Source of the DNA: Roseomonas mucosa ATCC BAA-692
Lineage (GTDB): Bacteria > Pseudomonadota > Alphaproteobacteria > Acetobacterales > Acetobacteraceae
Assembly: GCF_000622225.1 (NCBI RefSeq)
Contig: NZ_JHWD01000002.1
Location: 248,001 to 312,000, forward strand
Reading direction: 5' to 3'
DNA length: 64,000 nucleotides
Made by a program: the position numbers and the translations under genes. Below are positions 17,258 through 31,316 of this stretch, piece by piece; positions within the stretch are counted from its first letter, which is position 1; every line of letters begins with the position of its first letter. The notes beneath the pieces are model-generated. The model was not told the origin of the DNA, made no database searches, and saw nothing but the letters and a program-made list of their open reading frames with translations.

Positions 17258-17728
17258 TTGTCCCCGCCCCTGATCGCCGTTCTGAACGGCCCCAACCTGA
17301 ACCTGCTCGGCACCCGTGAGCCCAAGATCTACGGGGCCGATACGCTCGACGACATCGAGGCGCTGTGCGCCGAGGTCGCGGACCAGGAAGGGCTGGCCAT
17401 CGACTTCCGCCAGACCAACGGCGAGGGCGAGCTGGTGTCCTGGGTTCAGGAATGCCGCGGGCGGGCATCCGGGATCGTGATCAACCCTGCTGGCTACTCC
17501 TTCACCTCCATCGCCCTGCTGGATGCCCTCGTGGCCGTCCGGCTGCCGGTGATCGAGGTCCACCTCACCAACATCCACCGGCGGGAGGCGTTCCGGCATG
17601 TCTCCTACGTTTCCCGCGCGGCGACCGGCGTGATCTGCGGGCTGGGACCCCAGGGCTATGCCCTGGCACTCCGGGCCATGACGGACATGCTGGCGACCGC
17701 ACAGAACGAACTGGACGACGACGCATGA
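17258..17728 (+). CDS. aroQ: Type II 3-dehydroquinate dehydratase
   Basis: Third shikimate-pathway step. 156 residues with [17 protein letters not shown] (catalytic Tyr), [27 protein letters not shown] and [16 protein letters not shown]. Starts at TTG 17258, with AAGAGGT 8 nt upstream supporting it. Its TGA overlaps the accB ATG (ATGA), the aroQ-accB-accC order common in proteobacteria. Confidence 0.95.
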   Translation: MSPPLIAVLNGPNLNLLGTREPKIYGADTLDDIEALCAEVADQEGLAIDFRQTNGEGELVSWVQECRGRASGIVINPAGYSFTSIALLDALVAVRLPVIEVHLTNIHRREAFRHVSYVSRAATGVICGLGPQGYALALRAMTDMLATAQNELDDDA

Positions 17729-18189
17729 GCGGCCTTTCCTTCTCCCCCGACGCCATCAAGGCACTCGCCGAGATCCTGCGACAGACCGATCTGACCGAGA
17801 TCGAGCTGGTCGAGAAGGACAGCCGCATCCGCGTGGCCCGAGAGGTGACCGTGGCCGCCCCGGTGGTGACCCAGATGGCTGCCCCGGCGATGCAGGCCGT
17901 GCCGGCCCCCGTTTCCGCCCCGCCGCCGGCTGCCGCCGAAGCGCCGTTGTCGCATGCCAATGCGGTGACCTCGCCCATGGTGGGCGTGGCCTATCTCTCG
18001 CCAGAGCCGGGGGCGGCACCCTTCATCACCCAGGGCCAGCACGTGAGCGCCGGGCAGACGCTGCTGCTGATCGAGGCGATGAAGACCTTCAACCAGATCA
18101 AGGCCACCAAATCCGGCACCGTGACCCGTATCCTGATCGAGAACGGGACCCCGGTGGAATTCGGCGAGCCGCTGATGGTGATCGAGTAA
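17725..18189 (+). CDS. accB: Acetyl-CoA carboxylase biotin carboxyl carrier protein
   Basis: 154 residues. N-terminal helical part ([20 protein letters not shown]), a Pro/Ala-rich linker (about residues 45-80), then the biotinyl domain with the biotin-accepting lysine in EAMKTFNQI. Carries carboxybiotin between AccC and the AccAD transferase to make malonyl-CoA for fatty-acid synthesis. Overlaps aroQ by 4 bp; accC starts 12 bp downstream. Confidence 0.95.
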   Translation: MSGLSFSPDAIKALAEILRQTDLTEIELVEKDSRIRVAREVTVAAPVVTQMAAPAMQAVPAPVSAPPPAAAEAPLSHANAVTSPMVGVAYLSPEPGAAPFITQGQHVSAGQTLLLIEAMKTFNQIKATKSGTVTRILIENGTPVEFGEPLMVIE

Positions 18190-18201
18190 GGACGCGGCCA
18201 C

Positions 18202-19554
18202 GTGTTCCGCAAGATCCTGATCGCCAACCGGGGCGAGATCGCGCTCCGCATCCACCGCGCCTGCCAGGAGATGGGCATCCGCACGGTGGCGGTGCATTCC
18301 ACCGCCGACGCCACGGCGATGCATGTGCGCCTCGCCGACGAGAGCGTCTGCATCGGCCCGCCCTCGCCGCGCGAGAGCTACCTGAACGTCGCCAACATCC
18401 TGGCGGCGGCCACCATCACGGGGGCGGAGGCGATTCACCCGGGCTATGGCTTCCTGTCGGAGAATGCCCGCTTCGCCGAGATGGTGGAGGCGCATGGCCT
18501 GACCTTCATCGGCCCGACCGCGGAACATATCCGCATGATGGGCGACAAGATCGCCGCCAAGGACGCGATGCGGCGCCTGGGCGTGCCGCTGGTGCCGGGC
18601 TCGCCCGGCGCGCTGGCCTCCATCGACGAGGCACGCGAGATCGCCGACCAGATCCTGTACCCGGTGCTGATCAAGGCGGCGGCGGGCGGCGGCGGGCGCG
18701 GCATGAAGGTGGCGCGTTCGGCGGACGAGCTGGAGGAAGCCTGGCAGGTGGCGCGCACCGAGGCCAAGGCGGCCTTCGGTGACGATGCCGTGTACATGGA
18801 GAAGTATCTCGACCGGCCCCGGCACATCGAGATGCAGGTCCTGGCCGACAACCATGGCAATGTGGTGCATCTGGGCGAGCGCGACTGCTCGCTGCAGCGG
18901 CGCCACCAGAAGCTGGTGGAGGAGGCGGGCAGCCCCGTGTTGACCGCCGCCGACCGGGAAGCCCTGGGCACCACGGTGACGGCGGCGCTGAAGCAGCTCG
19001 GCTACCGCAATGCCGGCACGCTGGAATTCCTGTGGCAGGACGGGCAGTTCGCCTTCATCGAGATGAACACCCGGTTGCAGGTCGAGCATCCCGTCACCGA
19101 GATGGTCTGCAACATCGACCTGGTGAAGGAGCAGATCCGCATCGCGGCGGGCGAGAAGCTCGGCTATGAGCAGAAGGACATCCGCTTCCAGGGCCATGCG
19201 ATCGAGTGCCGCATCACGGCCGAGGACCCGCTGACCTTCGCGCCGAGCCCGGGGCGGGTCACGACCTTCCACGCGCCGGGCGGGCTGGGGGTGCGCATGG
19301 ATAGCGCGCTCTATGCCGGCTACAACGTGCCGCCCTATTACGACAGCCTGGTGGCCAAGCTGATCGTCTATGGCGCGAACCGGCAGGAGGCGATCGCCCG
19401 CGCCCGCCGCGCCCTGGACGAGACGGTGGTGGACGGCATCAACACGACGCTGACCCTGCACCAGAAGATCATGGACGACCCGGAATTCCAGTCCGGCGAC
19501 TACACGATCCATTGGCTGGAGAAGTTCGTGGCGCGCGAGGTCGAGGGGACCTGA
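18202..19554 (+). CDS. accC: Acetyl-CoA carboxylase, biotin carboxylase subunit
   Basis: ATP-grasp enzyme carboxylating biotin on AccB. 450 residues, the standard length, starting at GTG 18202 ([16 protein letters not shown]). Visible are the Gly-rich loop [30 protein letters not shown] with the active-site Arg, and the C-terminal biotin carboxylase cap. Last gene of aroQ-accB-accC. Confidence 0.97.
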   Translation: MFRKILIANRGEIALRIHRACQEMGIRTVAVHSTADATAMHVRLADESVCIGPPSPRESYLNVANILAAATITGAEAIHPGYGFLSENARFAEMVEAHGLTFIGPTAEHIRMMGDKIAAKDAMRRLGVPLVPGSPGALASIDEAREIADQILYPVLIKAAAGGGGRGMKVARSADELEEAWQVARTEAKAAFGDDAVYMEKYLDRPRHIEMQVLADNHGNVVHLGERDCSLQRRHQKLVEEAGSPVLTAADREALGTTVTAALKQLGYRNAGTLEFLWQDGQFAFIEMNTRLQVEHPVTEMVCNIDLVKEQIRIAAGEKLGYEQKDIRFQGHAIECRITAEDPLTFAPSPGRVTTFHAPGGLGVRMDSALYAGYNVPPYYDSLVAKLIVYGANRQEAIARARRALDETVVDGINTTLTLHQKIMDDPEFQSGDYTIHWLEKFVAREVEGT

Positions 19555-19738
19555 CCCCTCCGCTTCCGGGCGGGCCGCGCGTGGTGCCGCCCGGGAGGCG
19601 GGCCTTTGCGCCCCCTCGCTCCGGGAGCCCTGGCTCCGGGACTTTTCCGGGGCGGCACGGCGCCGGAGGGCGGCTCCCGGAATCGGGAAGCACGGCAGGT
19701 GGTGCAGTGCGGCGCGGACCGTGCCAGGATGGGCGCCG

Positions 19739-20404
19739 ATGAGCCGGCGCGGGATCGCGATCACCCCTGACCTTGTCCTGCGCGCCTATGCCGCAGGGCT
19801 TTTCCCGATGGCGGAGGGCCGGGCATCCAACCGGCTCTTCTGGCTGGACCCGGAGCAGCGGGGTATCCTGCCGCTGGAGAATTTCCACCTGCCGCGCCGT
19901 CTCGCGCGTACGGTGCTGTCCGGCCGCTTCACGGTGACGGCGGACCGGGCCTTCGCCGAGGTGCTGGCAGGCTGCGCCGCCCCGGCCCCCGGCCGCGAGG
20001 ATTCCTGGATCAATGCGGAGGTGGAGGCGCTCTTCAACGAGCTGCACCGGCTCGGCCATGCGCATTCCATCGAGACATGGCAGGACGGGAGGCTGGTGGG
20101 CGGTCTCTACGGTATCAGGCTGGGCGGGGCCTTCTTCGGGGAGAGCATGTTCTCCCGCGAGACGGATGCCTCGAAGACCGCCCTGGTACATCTGGTGATC
20201 CGCCTGCGACGCGGCGGCTTCACCCTGCTGGATACACAGTTCCTGACCTCGCACCTCGCCCGCTTCGGCGCGGTCGAGGTGCCGCAGGCGGACTACAAGG
20301 CACGACTGGCGAGTTCGCTGCGGGTGCTGGCGCGGTGGGAGCGCGAACTGCCCGCCGAGGAGGTCGAGTACTGGGTCCGCGACCTGAGATCCGGTTCCGG
20401 CTGA
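19739..20404 (+). CDS. aat: Leucyl/phenylalanyl-tRNA--protein transferase
   Basis: Adds Leu or Phe to N-terminal Arg/Lys of proteins, marking them for ClpAP in the N-degron pathway. 221 residues; core [50 protein letters not shown] and [19 protein letters not shown] 19739 ([10 protein letters not shown]) is chosen over GTG 19721. The 3' end is convergent with otsA and the two coding regions overlap by 112 bp. Confidence 0.94.
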   Translation: MSRRGIAITPDLVLRAYAAGLFPMAEGRASNRLFWLDPEQRGILPLENFHLPRRLARTVLSGRFTVTADRAFAEVLAGCAAPAPGREDSWINAEVEALFNELHRLGHAHSIETWQDGRLVGGLYGIRLGGAFFGESMFSRETDASKTALVHLVIRLRRGGFTLLDTQFLTSHLARFGAVEVPQADYKARLASSLRVLARWERELPAEEVEYWVRDLRSGSG

Positions 20405-21795
20405 GGTTCGGCCCGCGTCGCGTCGGGGTCTTCCAGCGCCTCCAGGAAGGCCCTGGCCCAGACGCCGACATTCTGGGTTTCCAGCCTGCGATACATGGCG
20501 GCGTGCCGCTCCCGCCGCTCCTCAATGGGCATTTCCAGGGCGTTGTGGATGGCCGAGGCGACGCCCACGGGGTCGAGCGGGTTGACCTGCAAGGCCTCCG
20601 GCATGTTCTCGGCCGCGCCGGCGAAGCGGGACAGCACGAGGACGCCGGGATTCTCCGCGTCCTGCGCCGCCACATATTCCTTGGCGACGAGGTTCATGCC
20701 GTCGCGTAGCGGCGTTACCAGCCCGACCTTGGAGACGCGATAGAAGCCGGCGAGGCAGTCGCGGGACAGGGCGCGGGCGACATAGCGCACGGGCGTCCAG
20801 TCCGGATCGGCATAGTCGCCATTGATCGTGCCGGCGAGGCGGTCGATCTCCCGCCGCAGGTCGCGGTAGCTCTCGATGTCGTCGCGGGACTTGGCGGCGA
20901 TCTGGAGATAGGTGACGTGGCCGCGATGCTGCGGGTATTCCGCCAGCAGGGCGGCAAAGGCGCGTAGCCGCTCCGGCAGGCCCTTGGTGTAGTCCAGCCT
21001 CTCCACGCCAATCACGAGGTCACGGTGGCCGAGGCTGGCGACGAGGCGGCGGGTTTCCGACCCGCGCGCAGCACGGGCGGCTGTCTCGTTGAACTCCCGG
21101 GTGGCGATGCCGATGGGATGGGCCTGCAGCCGTGTTTCGCGGCCCCGGAAGCGGACCGTCTCGTCGGCCGGCACCTGCATGCCGGTGCCCTGGTTCATGC
21201 AGTCGATCAGGCCCTGGAGGTCGCGGCGCGACTGCACGCCCACGAGGTCATAGGCCAGCAGGTCGTGCAGAAGCCGGTCGGAATCGGGGAGTGCGGAGAA
21301 GAGCGCCCAGGGAGGGAAAGGAATGTGGTGGAAGTAGCCGATGCGCTGCTTCGCCCCCATGGCCCGCAATTCGGCACCGAGGGGGATGAGTTGGTAGTCA
21401 TGCACCCAGATCGTGTCGTCCGGGCGCAGATGCGGAAGGAGGCGGCGGGCGAATTCGCGGTTCACGTCGCGATAGACCTCGGCCTGCTGCCGGTCGTAGG
21501 TCAGGAGGCCGAGGCGGAAGTGGAAGAGCGGCCAGAGAACGCCGTTGGCATGGCCGACATAGAAGCCGCGGTACTGGTCGTCCGTCAGGTCGAAGACGGT
21601 GTAGTCCACCCCGGAGCGCCGGACCGTCTTGGCCGGGCCGGGTTCCTCGCCGACGACATGGCCGCTCCAGCCGAACCACATGCCGCCGCGGGCCTTGAAG
21701 GCCTCCTTGAGGGCAACCGCGAGGCCACCCGCCGCCGGGGGGTCGTCCCGCTTCGGCACGGCCACACGGTTGGATACGACGACTAGGCGTCCCAC
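20293..21795 (-). CDS. otsA: Trehalose-6-phosphate synthase
   Basis: GT20 enzyme joining UDP-glucose and glucose 6-phosphate. 500 residues; VVSNRV near the start, [32 protein letters not shown] and [14 protein letters not shown]. Start is GTG 21795, preceded by a strong GGGAGGAGGGACT. The last about 37 codons (Ser/Arg-rich, after [11 protein letters not shown]) overlap the 3' end of aat on the other strand and extend past the usual family end. Second gene of otsBA. Confidence 0.95.
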   Translation of the reverse strand: MGRLVVVSNRVAVPKRDDPPAAGGLAVALKEAFKARGGMWFGWSGHVVGEEPGPAKTVRRSGVDYTVFDLTDDQYRGFYVGHANGVLWPLFHFRLGLLTYDRQQAEVYRDVNREFARRLLPHLRPDDTIWVHDYQLIPLGAELRAMGAKQRIGYFHHIPFPPWALFSALPDSDRLLHDLLAYDLVGVQSRRDLQGLIDCMNQGTGMQVPADETVRFRGRETRLQAHPIGIATREFNETAARAARGSETRRLVASLGHRDLVIGVERLDYTKGLPERLRAFAALLAEYPQHRGHVTYLQIAAKSRDDIESYRDLRREIDRLAGTINGDYADPDWTPVRYVARALSRDCLAGFYRVSKVGLVTPLRDGMNLVAKEYVAAQDAENPGVLVLSRFAGAAENMPEALQVNPLDPVGVASAIHNALEMPIEERRERHAAMYRRLETQNVGVWARAFLEALEDPDATRAEPQPEPDLRSRTQYSTSSAGSSRSHRASTRSELASRAL

Positions 21796-21911
21796 AGTCC
21801 CTCCTCCCAGATCTTCCTGATCATTCCGATCGGTGAAATGAACCGCTTCCCCATGGGAAGAACGACGCGCGGACAGGCGCGGTTTCGCATTGGCGGCGTC
21901 ATGGGGGTGCG

Positions 21912-22676
21912 TCAGCCCCCGCCGGCCGGACGCGGTCCCTGCCCCGCCTCCAGCGCATCCGCGGCCCGGGCGAGCCAGGCGCGGAAGCGCGCGGGCTGAC
22001 CGGAGAAGTCCTCCGGGATACGGTAGCCGATGCCGTCCATGGCATAGGCGGCGGTGATCCCGTCCTCGTCCGTCACGTCATCGCCCACGAAGATCGGCTT
22101 GCGCCCCGCGAAGGCGGCACGGGCCATGAGGCGGTGGACGGCCTTGCCCTTGTCGGCGAAGCGCGGGCGGACCTCGTAGGCGGCATGGGCCGGGACGACG
22201 CGGAAGCCCTCCGGCAGCTCGGCCGCCATGGCTTCCGCCAGGGCATGGGCGGCCTCGCCGGCCTCGGGCGCCAGGCGGTAATGCAGCACCAAGCCGTGGC
22301 GCTTGTGCTCGGCCAGGGCACCGGGATGGGCGGCGGCGAAGCGGTCGGCGGCCTCCCGCCAGGCGGCGGGCGGGGATGGCAGCGGCGGCGAGGCCGCGTC
22401 CGACGGATCGAGCACCGCCCCGTGCTCGGTGGCCACGACGAGGCCGGGAACGGGCAGGAAGCCGCGCACGACCTCCAGCCCCCGGCCCGTCACGATCGCC
22501 AGCGCGCCGCCTAGCGCGACGGACAGGCGCTGGAGCACCGAGGGCAGGTCGGGTGGCACCACCACGAGATCCGGGCGCGCCGCGATCTCGACCAGCGTGC
22601 CGTCGAAATCGAGGAAGAGGGCGGATTCGGGACCGGGGAGAGGCGGCAGGCCAGCCTCTGGAATCACGTCAGCCAT
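21912..22676 (-). CDS. otsB: Trehalose-6-phosphate phosphatase
   Basis: HAD-family phosphatase finishing trehalose synthesis. 254 residues; motif I FLDFDGTLVEI, motif II IVTGR, and motif III/IV FVGDDVTDEDG. Lies 116 bp upstream of otsA on the same strand, forming otsBA. Trehalose is an osmotic and desiccation protectant. Confidence 0.94.
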   Translation of the reverse strand: MADVIPEAGLPPLPGPESALFLDFDGTLVEIAARPDLVVVPPDLPSVLQRLSVALGGALAIVTGRGLEVVRGFLPVPGLVVATEHGAVLDPSDAASPPLPSPPAAWREAADRFAAAHPGALAEHKRHGLVLHYRLAPEAGEAAHALAEAMAAELPEGFRVVPAHAAYEVRPRFADKGKAVHRLMARAAFAGRKPIFVGDDVTDEDGITAAYAMDGIGYRIPEDFSGQPARFRAWLARAADALEAGQGPRPAGGG

Positions 22677-22749
22677 GAGGCGTTCCTCTTCCGAGGGAAG
22701 TGTGGCGGGCGCAAGGCGAATGAGGCGGGAATGACAGATTCTTGTAGGG

Positions 22750-23586
22750 TCAGACCGTGAATTGTTCCGCGACGATGCGCTCGCTGAGGCCGTGATCGGG
22801 ATCGAAGAGCATGGTCAGCGCCACGCTCCTGTCCTCGCGCACCTCGACACGGGTCACGTCGCGGACCTCGGTGTAGTCCGCCACGGCGGCGACGGGGCGC
22901 TTCTCGTGTTCCAGGATGTCGAAGATCACCACGGACTCGGAGGGCAGCAGCGCGCCGCGCCAGCGGCGGGGGCGGAAGGCGCTGATCGGCGTCAGCGGCA
23001 GGAGGTTGGCGCCGAGCGGCACGATGGGGCCATGCGCGGAAAGGTTGTAGGCGGTGCTGCCGGCCGGGGTGGAAACGAGGATGCCGTCGCAGATCAGCTC
23101 GGCGAGGCGGATCTTGCCGTCCACGGTGATGCGGATCTTGGCGGCCTGGCGCGTTTCGCGCAGCAGGTTCACGTCGTTGATGGCGAGGCCGGTCTGCGTC
23201 TCGCCCCTGGCGTCGGTGGCCAGCATCCGCAGCGGATGCAGCACCGCCGCCTGGGCAGCGGCGAGGCGCTCCGGCAGGTCGTCCCCGCGGAACTCGTTCA
23301 TCAGGAAGCCGACGCTGCCGCAGTTCATGCCATAGACCGGCAGGTTGCGGCCCAGCAGCTTGTGCTGCGTTTCCAGCATGCAGCCATCGCCGCCCAGCGC
23401 CACGACCACGGCGGCCTCATCGGGCTGGGCATCGCCATAGCGCGCGATCAGGCGGGTCCGGGCGGCGACCGCCTTCTCCGACCCGGCACAGAGAAAAGAG
23501 ATGCGGCCCGTCAGGTCCGGCGGCAGCGGGGAGACGGGTTCGCCACCGGGCAGGCCGGCGTTCAGGAGGCCGGTATCGGGTCCCAT
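22750..23586 (-). CDS. nadK: NAD kinase
   Basis: Makes NADP from NAD. 278 residues from ATG 23586 ([11 protein letters not shown]); the frame runs 71 codons further upstream but without family resemblance. Motifs ALGGDGCML (GGDG), [24 protein letters not shown] and [22 protein letters not shown] are all present. Separate from otsBA by 73 bp. Confidence 0.94.
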   Translation of the reverse strand: MGPDTGLLNAGLPGGEPVSPLPPDLTGRISFLCAGSEKAVAARTRLIARYGDAQPDEAAVVVALGGDGCMLETQHKLLGRNLPVYGMNCGSVGFLMNEFRGDDLPERLAAAQAAVLHPLRMLATDARGETQTGLAINDVNLLRETRQAAKIRITVDGKIRLAELICDGILVSTPAGSTAYNLSAHGPIVPLGANLLPLTPISAFRPRRWRGALLPSESVVIFDILEHEKRPVAAVADYTEVRDVTRVEVREDRSVALTMLFDPDHGLSERIVAEQFTV

Positions 23587-23740
23587 CTCAGCGGCCCCGG
23601 CATCCGGGCGGCGGCGATCGGCGCATGGTCGGGGTCCTTCGCTCCTGCGGCAGGGACATAGGACGCTGCCCGGACGGCGCCCGCAAGCCCGGGCGGCGGG
23701 CCAGCCGGGCCGGGAAAGGCGGCGGCCGGGGGCGGGTAGC

Positions 23741-24760
23741 TCAGAGGGCCTTCCAGAACAGGGTGGTGCCGTGCGGCACGCCCTGGGCATCGAGCGCATA
23801 GCCGGGGATACGGCCCGCCTCGGTCCAGCCCATCTCGCGGTAGAGTGCCTCGGCCGGGCCGTCGCTGCGGGTGTCGAGGGTCAGCAGCCGGCGGCCGACG
23901 CCGCGCGCCGCCTGCTCGGCCTTGCGCATCAGGGCGCGGGCGATGCCGCGCCGACGGAAGGCCGGGTCCACCAGCAGCTTCGCGATCTCGGCACGGTGCG
24001 GCTGGTTGGCCGGCGTGTCGAGGACGAGCTGCACCGTGCCGGCGATCTGCCCCTCCGACCAGGCGGCGAGAAGAAGGCGCTTGCCGGTGGCGACGTCGGA
24101 GGAAACGTTACGCCAGAAGGAGCGCGCCGTCTCCTTCGGGAGCGGCGGCAGGAAGGAGACCGAGGCGCCGGAAGCGACGCAGGCCACCAGGATGGCGGCG
24201 AGGCGGCGCTCGGCGCTGGCGGCGGCCGCGGCATCCAGGGCCTCCACGACGAGGCCGCGGGCCGGCTTGGCGTAGCGGAATTCCAGCGAGTTGGAGATGT
24301 CGTCCAGGATGCGGATCGAGCCGGAGCGGACATAGCCCCGCTTCTCGTAGAAGGCATGGGCGGCGTCGAAGCGCGTGTCCGTCCAGAGTACGAGGCGCTC
24401 CGCCCCGGCATCGAGCGCGCGCCTTTCGCCGAGGTCGAGCAGCTGGTGCGCCAGGCCGGTGCCGCGCTGGTCGCGGCGGACATAGACGCGGCAGATCTCC
24501 CAGGCATTGTCGGAGCCGAGCGGGCGGACGGCGACCATGCCGACCACCTCGCCGCCCTGATCGGCCGTCCAGACGGCGCCGCCCACCTTGCCGAAATGCG
24601 TGACCAGGGCACGAAGCTCGGGATTCTCGCCGTCCACGTCCAGGATGCAGTTCGGGTATTCCGCCCAGGCCTCGCCGATCAGGCGGATGAAGCCCTCCGC
24701 GTCGCTGTCGGCGCCCTCGCGGATCCGAACGGGACGGATGATGGCGCCGCCGTCGCTCAC
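23741..24760 (-). CDS. Tandem GNAT N-acetyltransferase
   Basis: 339 residues with two acetyltransferase folds. The first (about 12-160) has [20 protein letters not shown] as its acetyl-CoA loop; the second (about 170-335) has [22 protein letters not shown]. Substrate unknown. Starts at GTG 24760, overlapping the upstream aminotransferase stop (GTGA), so the two are probably co-translated. Confidence 0.85.
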   Translation of the reverse strand: MSDGGAIIRPVRIREGADSDAEGFIRLIGEAWAEYPNCILDVDGENPELRALVTHFGKVGGAVWTADQGGEVVGMVAVRPLGSDNAWEICRVYVRRDQRGTGLAHQLLDLGERRALDAGAERLVLWTDTRFDAAHAFYEKRGYVRSGSIRILDDISNSLEFRYAKPARGLVVEALDAAAAASAERRLAAILVACVASGASVSFLPPLPKETARSFWRNVSSDVATGKRLLLAAWSEGQIAGTVQLVLDTPANQPHRAEIAKLLVDPAFRRRGIARALMRKAEQAARGVGRRLLTLDTRSDGPAEALYREMGWTEAGRIPGYALDAQGVPHGTTLFWKAL

Positions 24761-25959
24761 GAAAGGCCCCGGCAGAAGCGGTCGATGCGGGCGCAGGCCT
24801 CGGCGAGCTGCTCCATGCCCGTGGCATAGGAGAGGCGCAGATAAGGGCTCATGCCATAGGCCGCGCCGGCGACGGTGGCGACGTGCTGTTCCTCCAGCAG
24901 GGCCATGGCGAAGTCGGTGTCCGTTTCCAGATGCCTGCCGCCCGCCGTGGTGCGGCCCAGACAGCCTCCGATGTTGGGAAAGAGGTAGAAGGCGCCCTCG
25001 GGCTTGTGACAGGCGATGCCGGGGATCGTGTTCAGCCTCTCGACCAGGAAGTCGCGGCGCTCGCGATAGGCATGCGCGCGCTCGGCCACCAGATCCTGCG
25101 GCCCTTCCAGCGCGGCGGTGGCCGCCGCCTGGCCGACGGTGGAGACGCCGCCGGTGAGATGGCCCTGCATCGTCACCATGGCCTTGATCAGCGGCGCCGG
25201 GCCGCCGGCATAGCCGATGCGCCAGCCGGTCATCGCATAGGTCTTGGAGACGCCGTTCAGCGTCAGCACGCGATCCTTCAGCCGGGGCTCGACCTCGGCG
25301 ATGGTGCAGAACTCGAAGTTGTCATAGACGAGGTGCTCGTACATGTCGTCGGACATGATCCAGACCTGCGGGTGGCGCAGCAGCACCTCGGCCAGGGCCT
25401 GCATCTCCGCGCGGGAGCAGGCGGCGCCGGTCGGGTTGTTCGGGAAGTTCAGCACCAGCCACTTGGTCCTCGGCGTGATGGCCGCCTCCAGATCCTCCGG
25501 CCGCAGCTTGAAGCCGTTGTTCTGCGGGCAGGAGACGAAACTCGCGTCGGCGCCGGCCAGCTTCGCCTGCATGGCGTAGCTGATCCAGCAGGGCGAGGGG
25601 ATCAGCACCTCGTCGCCGGCGTCACATGTGGCGAGGAAGGCGTTGGTGATGATCTGCTTGCCGCCATTGGCGACCATGATCTCGTTCAGCGCGTAGTCGA
25701 GCTTGTTCTCGCGCCGGAACTTGCGCTGGATCGCCTCCTTCAGCGCGCGGATGCCATCCTGCGGCGGATATTTGGTCAGCCCTTCGAGCGCGGCGCGGTT
25801 CGCGGCCTCGATGGCGTGCGGGGGCGTGGCGAAATCGGGCTCGCCGACGGTGAGGCTGATGACCTGATGGCCCTGGGCCTTCATCTCGCGCGCCTTGATG
25901 GACATGGCCACGGAGGGGGCGACCGGGATTTCCGTCAGGCGGGTGGCGAGGGCGGGCAT
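24757..25959 (-). CDS. Class I/II PLP-dependent aminotransferase (AspC type), copy 1
   Basis: 400 residues. Fold type I: LTVGEPDFATPPH near the N-terminus, NFPNNPTGA, the PLP lysine in [22 protein letters not shown], and the C-terminal RLSYA arginine motif. The Ib-type aspartate/prephenate aminotransferases share these features; exact substrates are open. It is paralogous to the gene just upstream, with near-identical motif order and equal length. It overlaps the GNAT gene by 4 bp. Confidence 0.9.
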   Translation of the reverse strand: MPALATRLTEIPVAPSVAMSIKAREMKAQGHQVISLTVGEPDFATPPHAIEAANRAALEGLTKYPPQDGIRALKEAIQRKFRRENKLDYALNEIMVANGGKQIITNAFLATCDAGDEVLIPSPCWISYAMQAKLAGADASFVSCPQNNGFKLRPEDLEAAITPRTKWLVLNFPNNPTGAACSRAEMQALAEVLLRHPQVWIMSDDMYEHLVYDNFEFCTIAEVEPRLKDRVLTLNGVSKTYAMTGWRIGYAGGPAPLIKAMVTMQGHLTGGVSTVGQAAATAALEGPQDLVAERAHAYRERRDFLVERLNTIPGIACHKPEGAFYLFPNIGGCLGRTTAGGRHLETDTDFAMALLEEQHVATVAGAAYGMSPYLRLSYATGMEQLAEACARIDRFCRGLS

Positions 25960-26072
25960 GGTCGGATCAGTCTCGGCAGGAGGCGGGTTGGGAACGGAGG
26001 GACGCGCGGGAGGTGGTGGGACCGGGCGAGACCTGCCTCCCGGACGGAAGGCGGGTCTCGCCGGACAGGGGC

Positions 26073-28961
<2,889 letters not shown>

Positions 28962-28962
<1 letters not shown>

Positions 28963-30005
28963 CACCCGGCCAGCGGGACCACGGCGGCGGCATCCCAGCC
29001 CAGCCGCAGGAAGGCACCGCGTTCCGGCGGCGGGCCGGGCAGCGCGGCGCGGAGGGTGGCGCCGCCGGGCAGGCGGAGCAGGACCAGGCTGTCGCCGCCC
29101 CGGAAGGCGGCTTCCTCGACCGTGCCGGCGGCGGTGTTCTCGCCCTGCCGTTCCGTCGGGCGCAGGCTTTCCGGCCGCAGGGCGCAGGCGGTGGTGCCCT
29201 CCGGCAGCGGCGCCGGGGCGCGAAGGGTGCAGGCGGCGGCGGGGCTGTCCAGCGTGCCCCCGGCGGTGCGGCGCCCCTCCAGGATATTGGCGGCACCCAG
29301 GAAGCCCGCGACGAAGCGCGTGGCCGGGCGGGCATAGACCTCGGCGGGCGGGCCGATCTGCACGATGCGGCCCTGGGCCAGGACGGCCACGCGGTCGGCG
29401 AGGGACAGGGCCTCCGCCTGGTCGTGCGTGACCATGATGAAGCCGGCGCCGGTCTCGCGTTGCAGGGCGCGGAGCTCGAAGCCGGTGCGCTCGCGCAGGT
29501 TGGCATCGAGGGCGGCCAGGGGCTCGTCGAGCAGCAGCAGGCGCGGGCGGCGGGCCAGGGCGCGGGCCAGGGCAACGCGCTGGCGCTGGCCTCCGGACAG
29601 CGCGTCGGGGCGGCGCCTTTCCAGCCCCTGGAGATGCAGCAGGGCCACGAGGCGTTCCACGCGCTGCGCGACGGCCGCACGCCCCTGCCCTTCCCGGCGA
29701 AGCCCATAGGCGATGTTGTCGAAGACGCTGAGATGCGGAAACAGCGCGTAGGACTGGAACATCATGTTCACCGGGCGCCGGTGCGGCGGCAGCGGGGTGA
29801 GGTCGGCGCCGTCCAGCAGCACGCTGCCGGAATCCGGCCGCTCGAAGCCCGCGACCACGCGCAGCAGCGTGGACTTGCCGGAGCCGGAGCCGCCCAGCAG
29901 GGTCAGGAACTCGCCCGCCGGCATGGCGAGGTCCAGCCCGTCCAGCGCCGCCAGCGCGCCGAAGCGGCGGGTGAGGCCGGACAGGCGCAGCAGCGGTGCG
30001 CTCAA
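28962..30005 (-). CDS. potG: Polyamine ABC transporter ATPase (PotG/PotA type)
   Basis: 347 residues. Walker A GGSGSGKST, MMFQSYALFPHLSV (Q loop), signature LSGGQRQRVALARAL, Walker B LLLLDEPLAALD, H loop MVTHDQAEAL, and a C-terminal TOBE domain from about 270. Energises the PotH/PotI permeases. Overlaps potF upstream by 4 bp. Confidence 0.93.
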
Positions 30006-31123
30006 CGTCCGGCCTTGAAGCGGGTCCAGAGCCGGGCGCGGGCACGCTCGGCGGCAGGGGGCGGGGCGGTGACGGTGAAGGTGCGGGCGATCGTCTCGGG
30101 CGACGGGATGACGTTGGGATCGGCCAGAACCGCCTGGCTGAGATAGGGGCGCGAGGCGGGCACCGCATTGGGATAGCGCACCTGGTTGGTGACGCCGGCG
30201 ATGACCTCGGGCCGCAGCAGGAAGTCGATGAAGCGCTGCGCGTCCTCCGGATGCGGCGCGTCGGCGGGAATGGCCAGCATGTCGAACCAGAGCTGCGCGC
30301 CCTGCCTCGGCTGCACATAGGTCAACCCCTCGGCACGGCCCGCCGCCTCGGCCCGGACGCGCGCCTGGATGACGTCGCCGGAATAGCCGAAGACGGCGCA
30401 GTACTCGCCATTCGCCAGCGCGTCGGCGAGGGCGCCGGAGGAGATGATGGCGCGCACATGCGGGCGGATGGCCAGCAGCGTCTTCTCCGCCGCCGCGAGG
30501 TCCTCGGCCGCGCCGGAATTCGGCTCCTTTCCGAGCCAGTGCAGCACCGAGGGGATGACGTCGATGCCGCTGTCCATGAAGGCGATGCCGCAGCCGGCGA
30601 TGCGCTTCGCGTTTTCCGGCCTGAGCAGCAGGTCGAGGCTGTCGAGCGGCGCGTCGGGCGCCAGGGCGCGGATCTTCTCCGGACGCAGGCCCAGGCCGAT
30701 CGTGCCCCAGAGATAGATGGCGCCATGCGCGTTGCCGGGATCGCTGCTGGCGACGCGCTGGAGCAGCGCCGGGTCCTGGTTGGCGAAGTTCGGAATCTGC
30801 GCGCGGTCGAGCGCGCGCAGGGCCTTGGCGCGGACGAGGCGGGCGAAGGTGGGCTCCGAGGTCGGGACCACCACGTCATAGCCCGACCGGCCGGCGGACA
30901 GCTTGGCCTCCAGCGTTTCCAGGCTGTCGAAGACGTCGTAGCGGACCTGGATGCCGGTTTCCGCCTGGAAGCGCTCGATGGCCTTCGGGTCGATGTAGTC
31001 GGTCCAGTTGTAGACGTTGATCACGCGTTCCTGCGCCCGGGCCGCCGGGACGAGGGCCAGCGCGGCCAGCAGGGGCAGGAGGAGGCCGAGGGCGAGGCGG
31101 CGTGGGCGCACGGGCAGGCGCAT
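30002..31123 (-). CDS. potF: Polyamine-binding periplasmic protein (PotF/PotD type)
   Basis: 373 residues. Signal peptide LALGLLLPLLAALALVPAARAQ, then INVYNWTDYIDPKAIERF, the hallmark of spermidine/putrescine-binding proteins, with DVVVPTSE and YLWGTIGLG. The order potF-G-H-I matches the putrescine importer of enteric bacteria. Ligand (putrescine versus spermidine) is inferred. First gene of the operon, divergent from the phage-like cassette. Confidence 0.92.
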   Translation of the reverse strand: MRLPVRPRRLALGLLLPLLAALALVPAARAQERVINVYNWTDYIDPKAIERFQAETGIQVRYDVFDSLETLEAKLSAGRSGYDVVVPTSEPTFARLVRAKALRALDRAQIPNFANQDPALLQRVASSDPGNAHGAIYLWGTIGLGLRPEKIRALAPDAPLDSLDLLLRPENAKRIAGCGIAFMDSGIDVIPSVLHWLGKEPNSGAAEDLAAAEKTLLAIRPHVRAIISSGALADALANGEYCAVFGYSGDVIQARVRAEAAGRAEGLTYVQPRQGAQLWFDMLAIPADAPHPEDAQRFIDFLLRPEVIAGVTNQVRYPNAVPASRPYLSQAVLADPNVIPSPETIARTFTVTAPPPAAERARARLWTRFKAGR

Positions 31124-31215
31124 GAGGCGTTGTGGCTCCGTGGTCGGGGGATGCGGGGCGAGCGTAGAACAGCGGCGAGGCGGGCGGAACAGTGCGCGTC
31201 ATAGGAATAAATTCG

Positions 31216-31244
31216 TTGACATGAGGATTTAGTTCCTCTAGGGA
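31216..31244 (+). promoter_or_regulatory. Candidate promoter of the tail-spike cassette
   Basis: Consensus -35 TTGACA, a 17-bp spacer and a weak -10 TAGGGA, in a clearly AT-richer patch. The spacer contains an inverted repeat GAGGA-N6-TCCTC that could be an operator. The nearest plus-strand gene starts at 31374. Confidence 0.4.
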
Positions 31245-31316
31245 GAAGCAGCCAACGGGCGAGCCATGTCCGCCCGGCACCCCCCTCACCCGCCGCTGCC
31301 CACCTTTTCCGACGGA

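Noticed and set aside
23720..23760. GGGTAGCTCAGAGG, resembling a tRNA 5' half
   Set aside because: It is the 3' end of the GNAT gene; no anticodon or T-arm follows and no cloverleaf can be formed.
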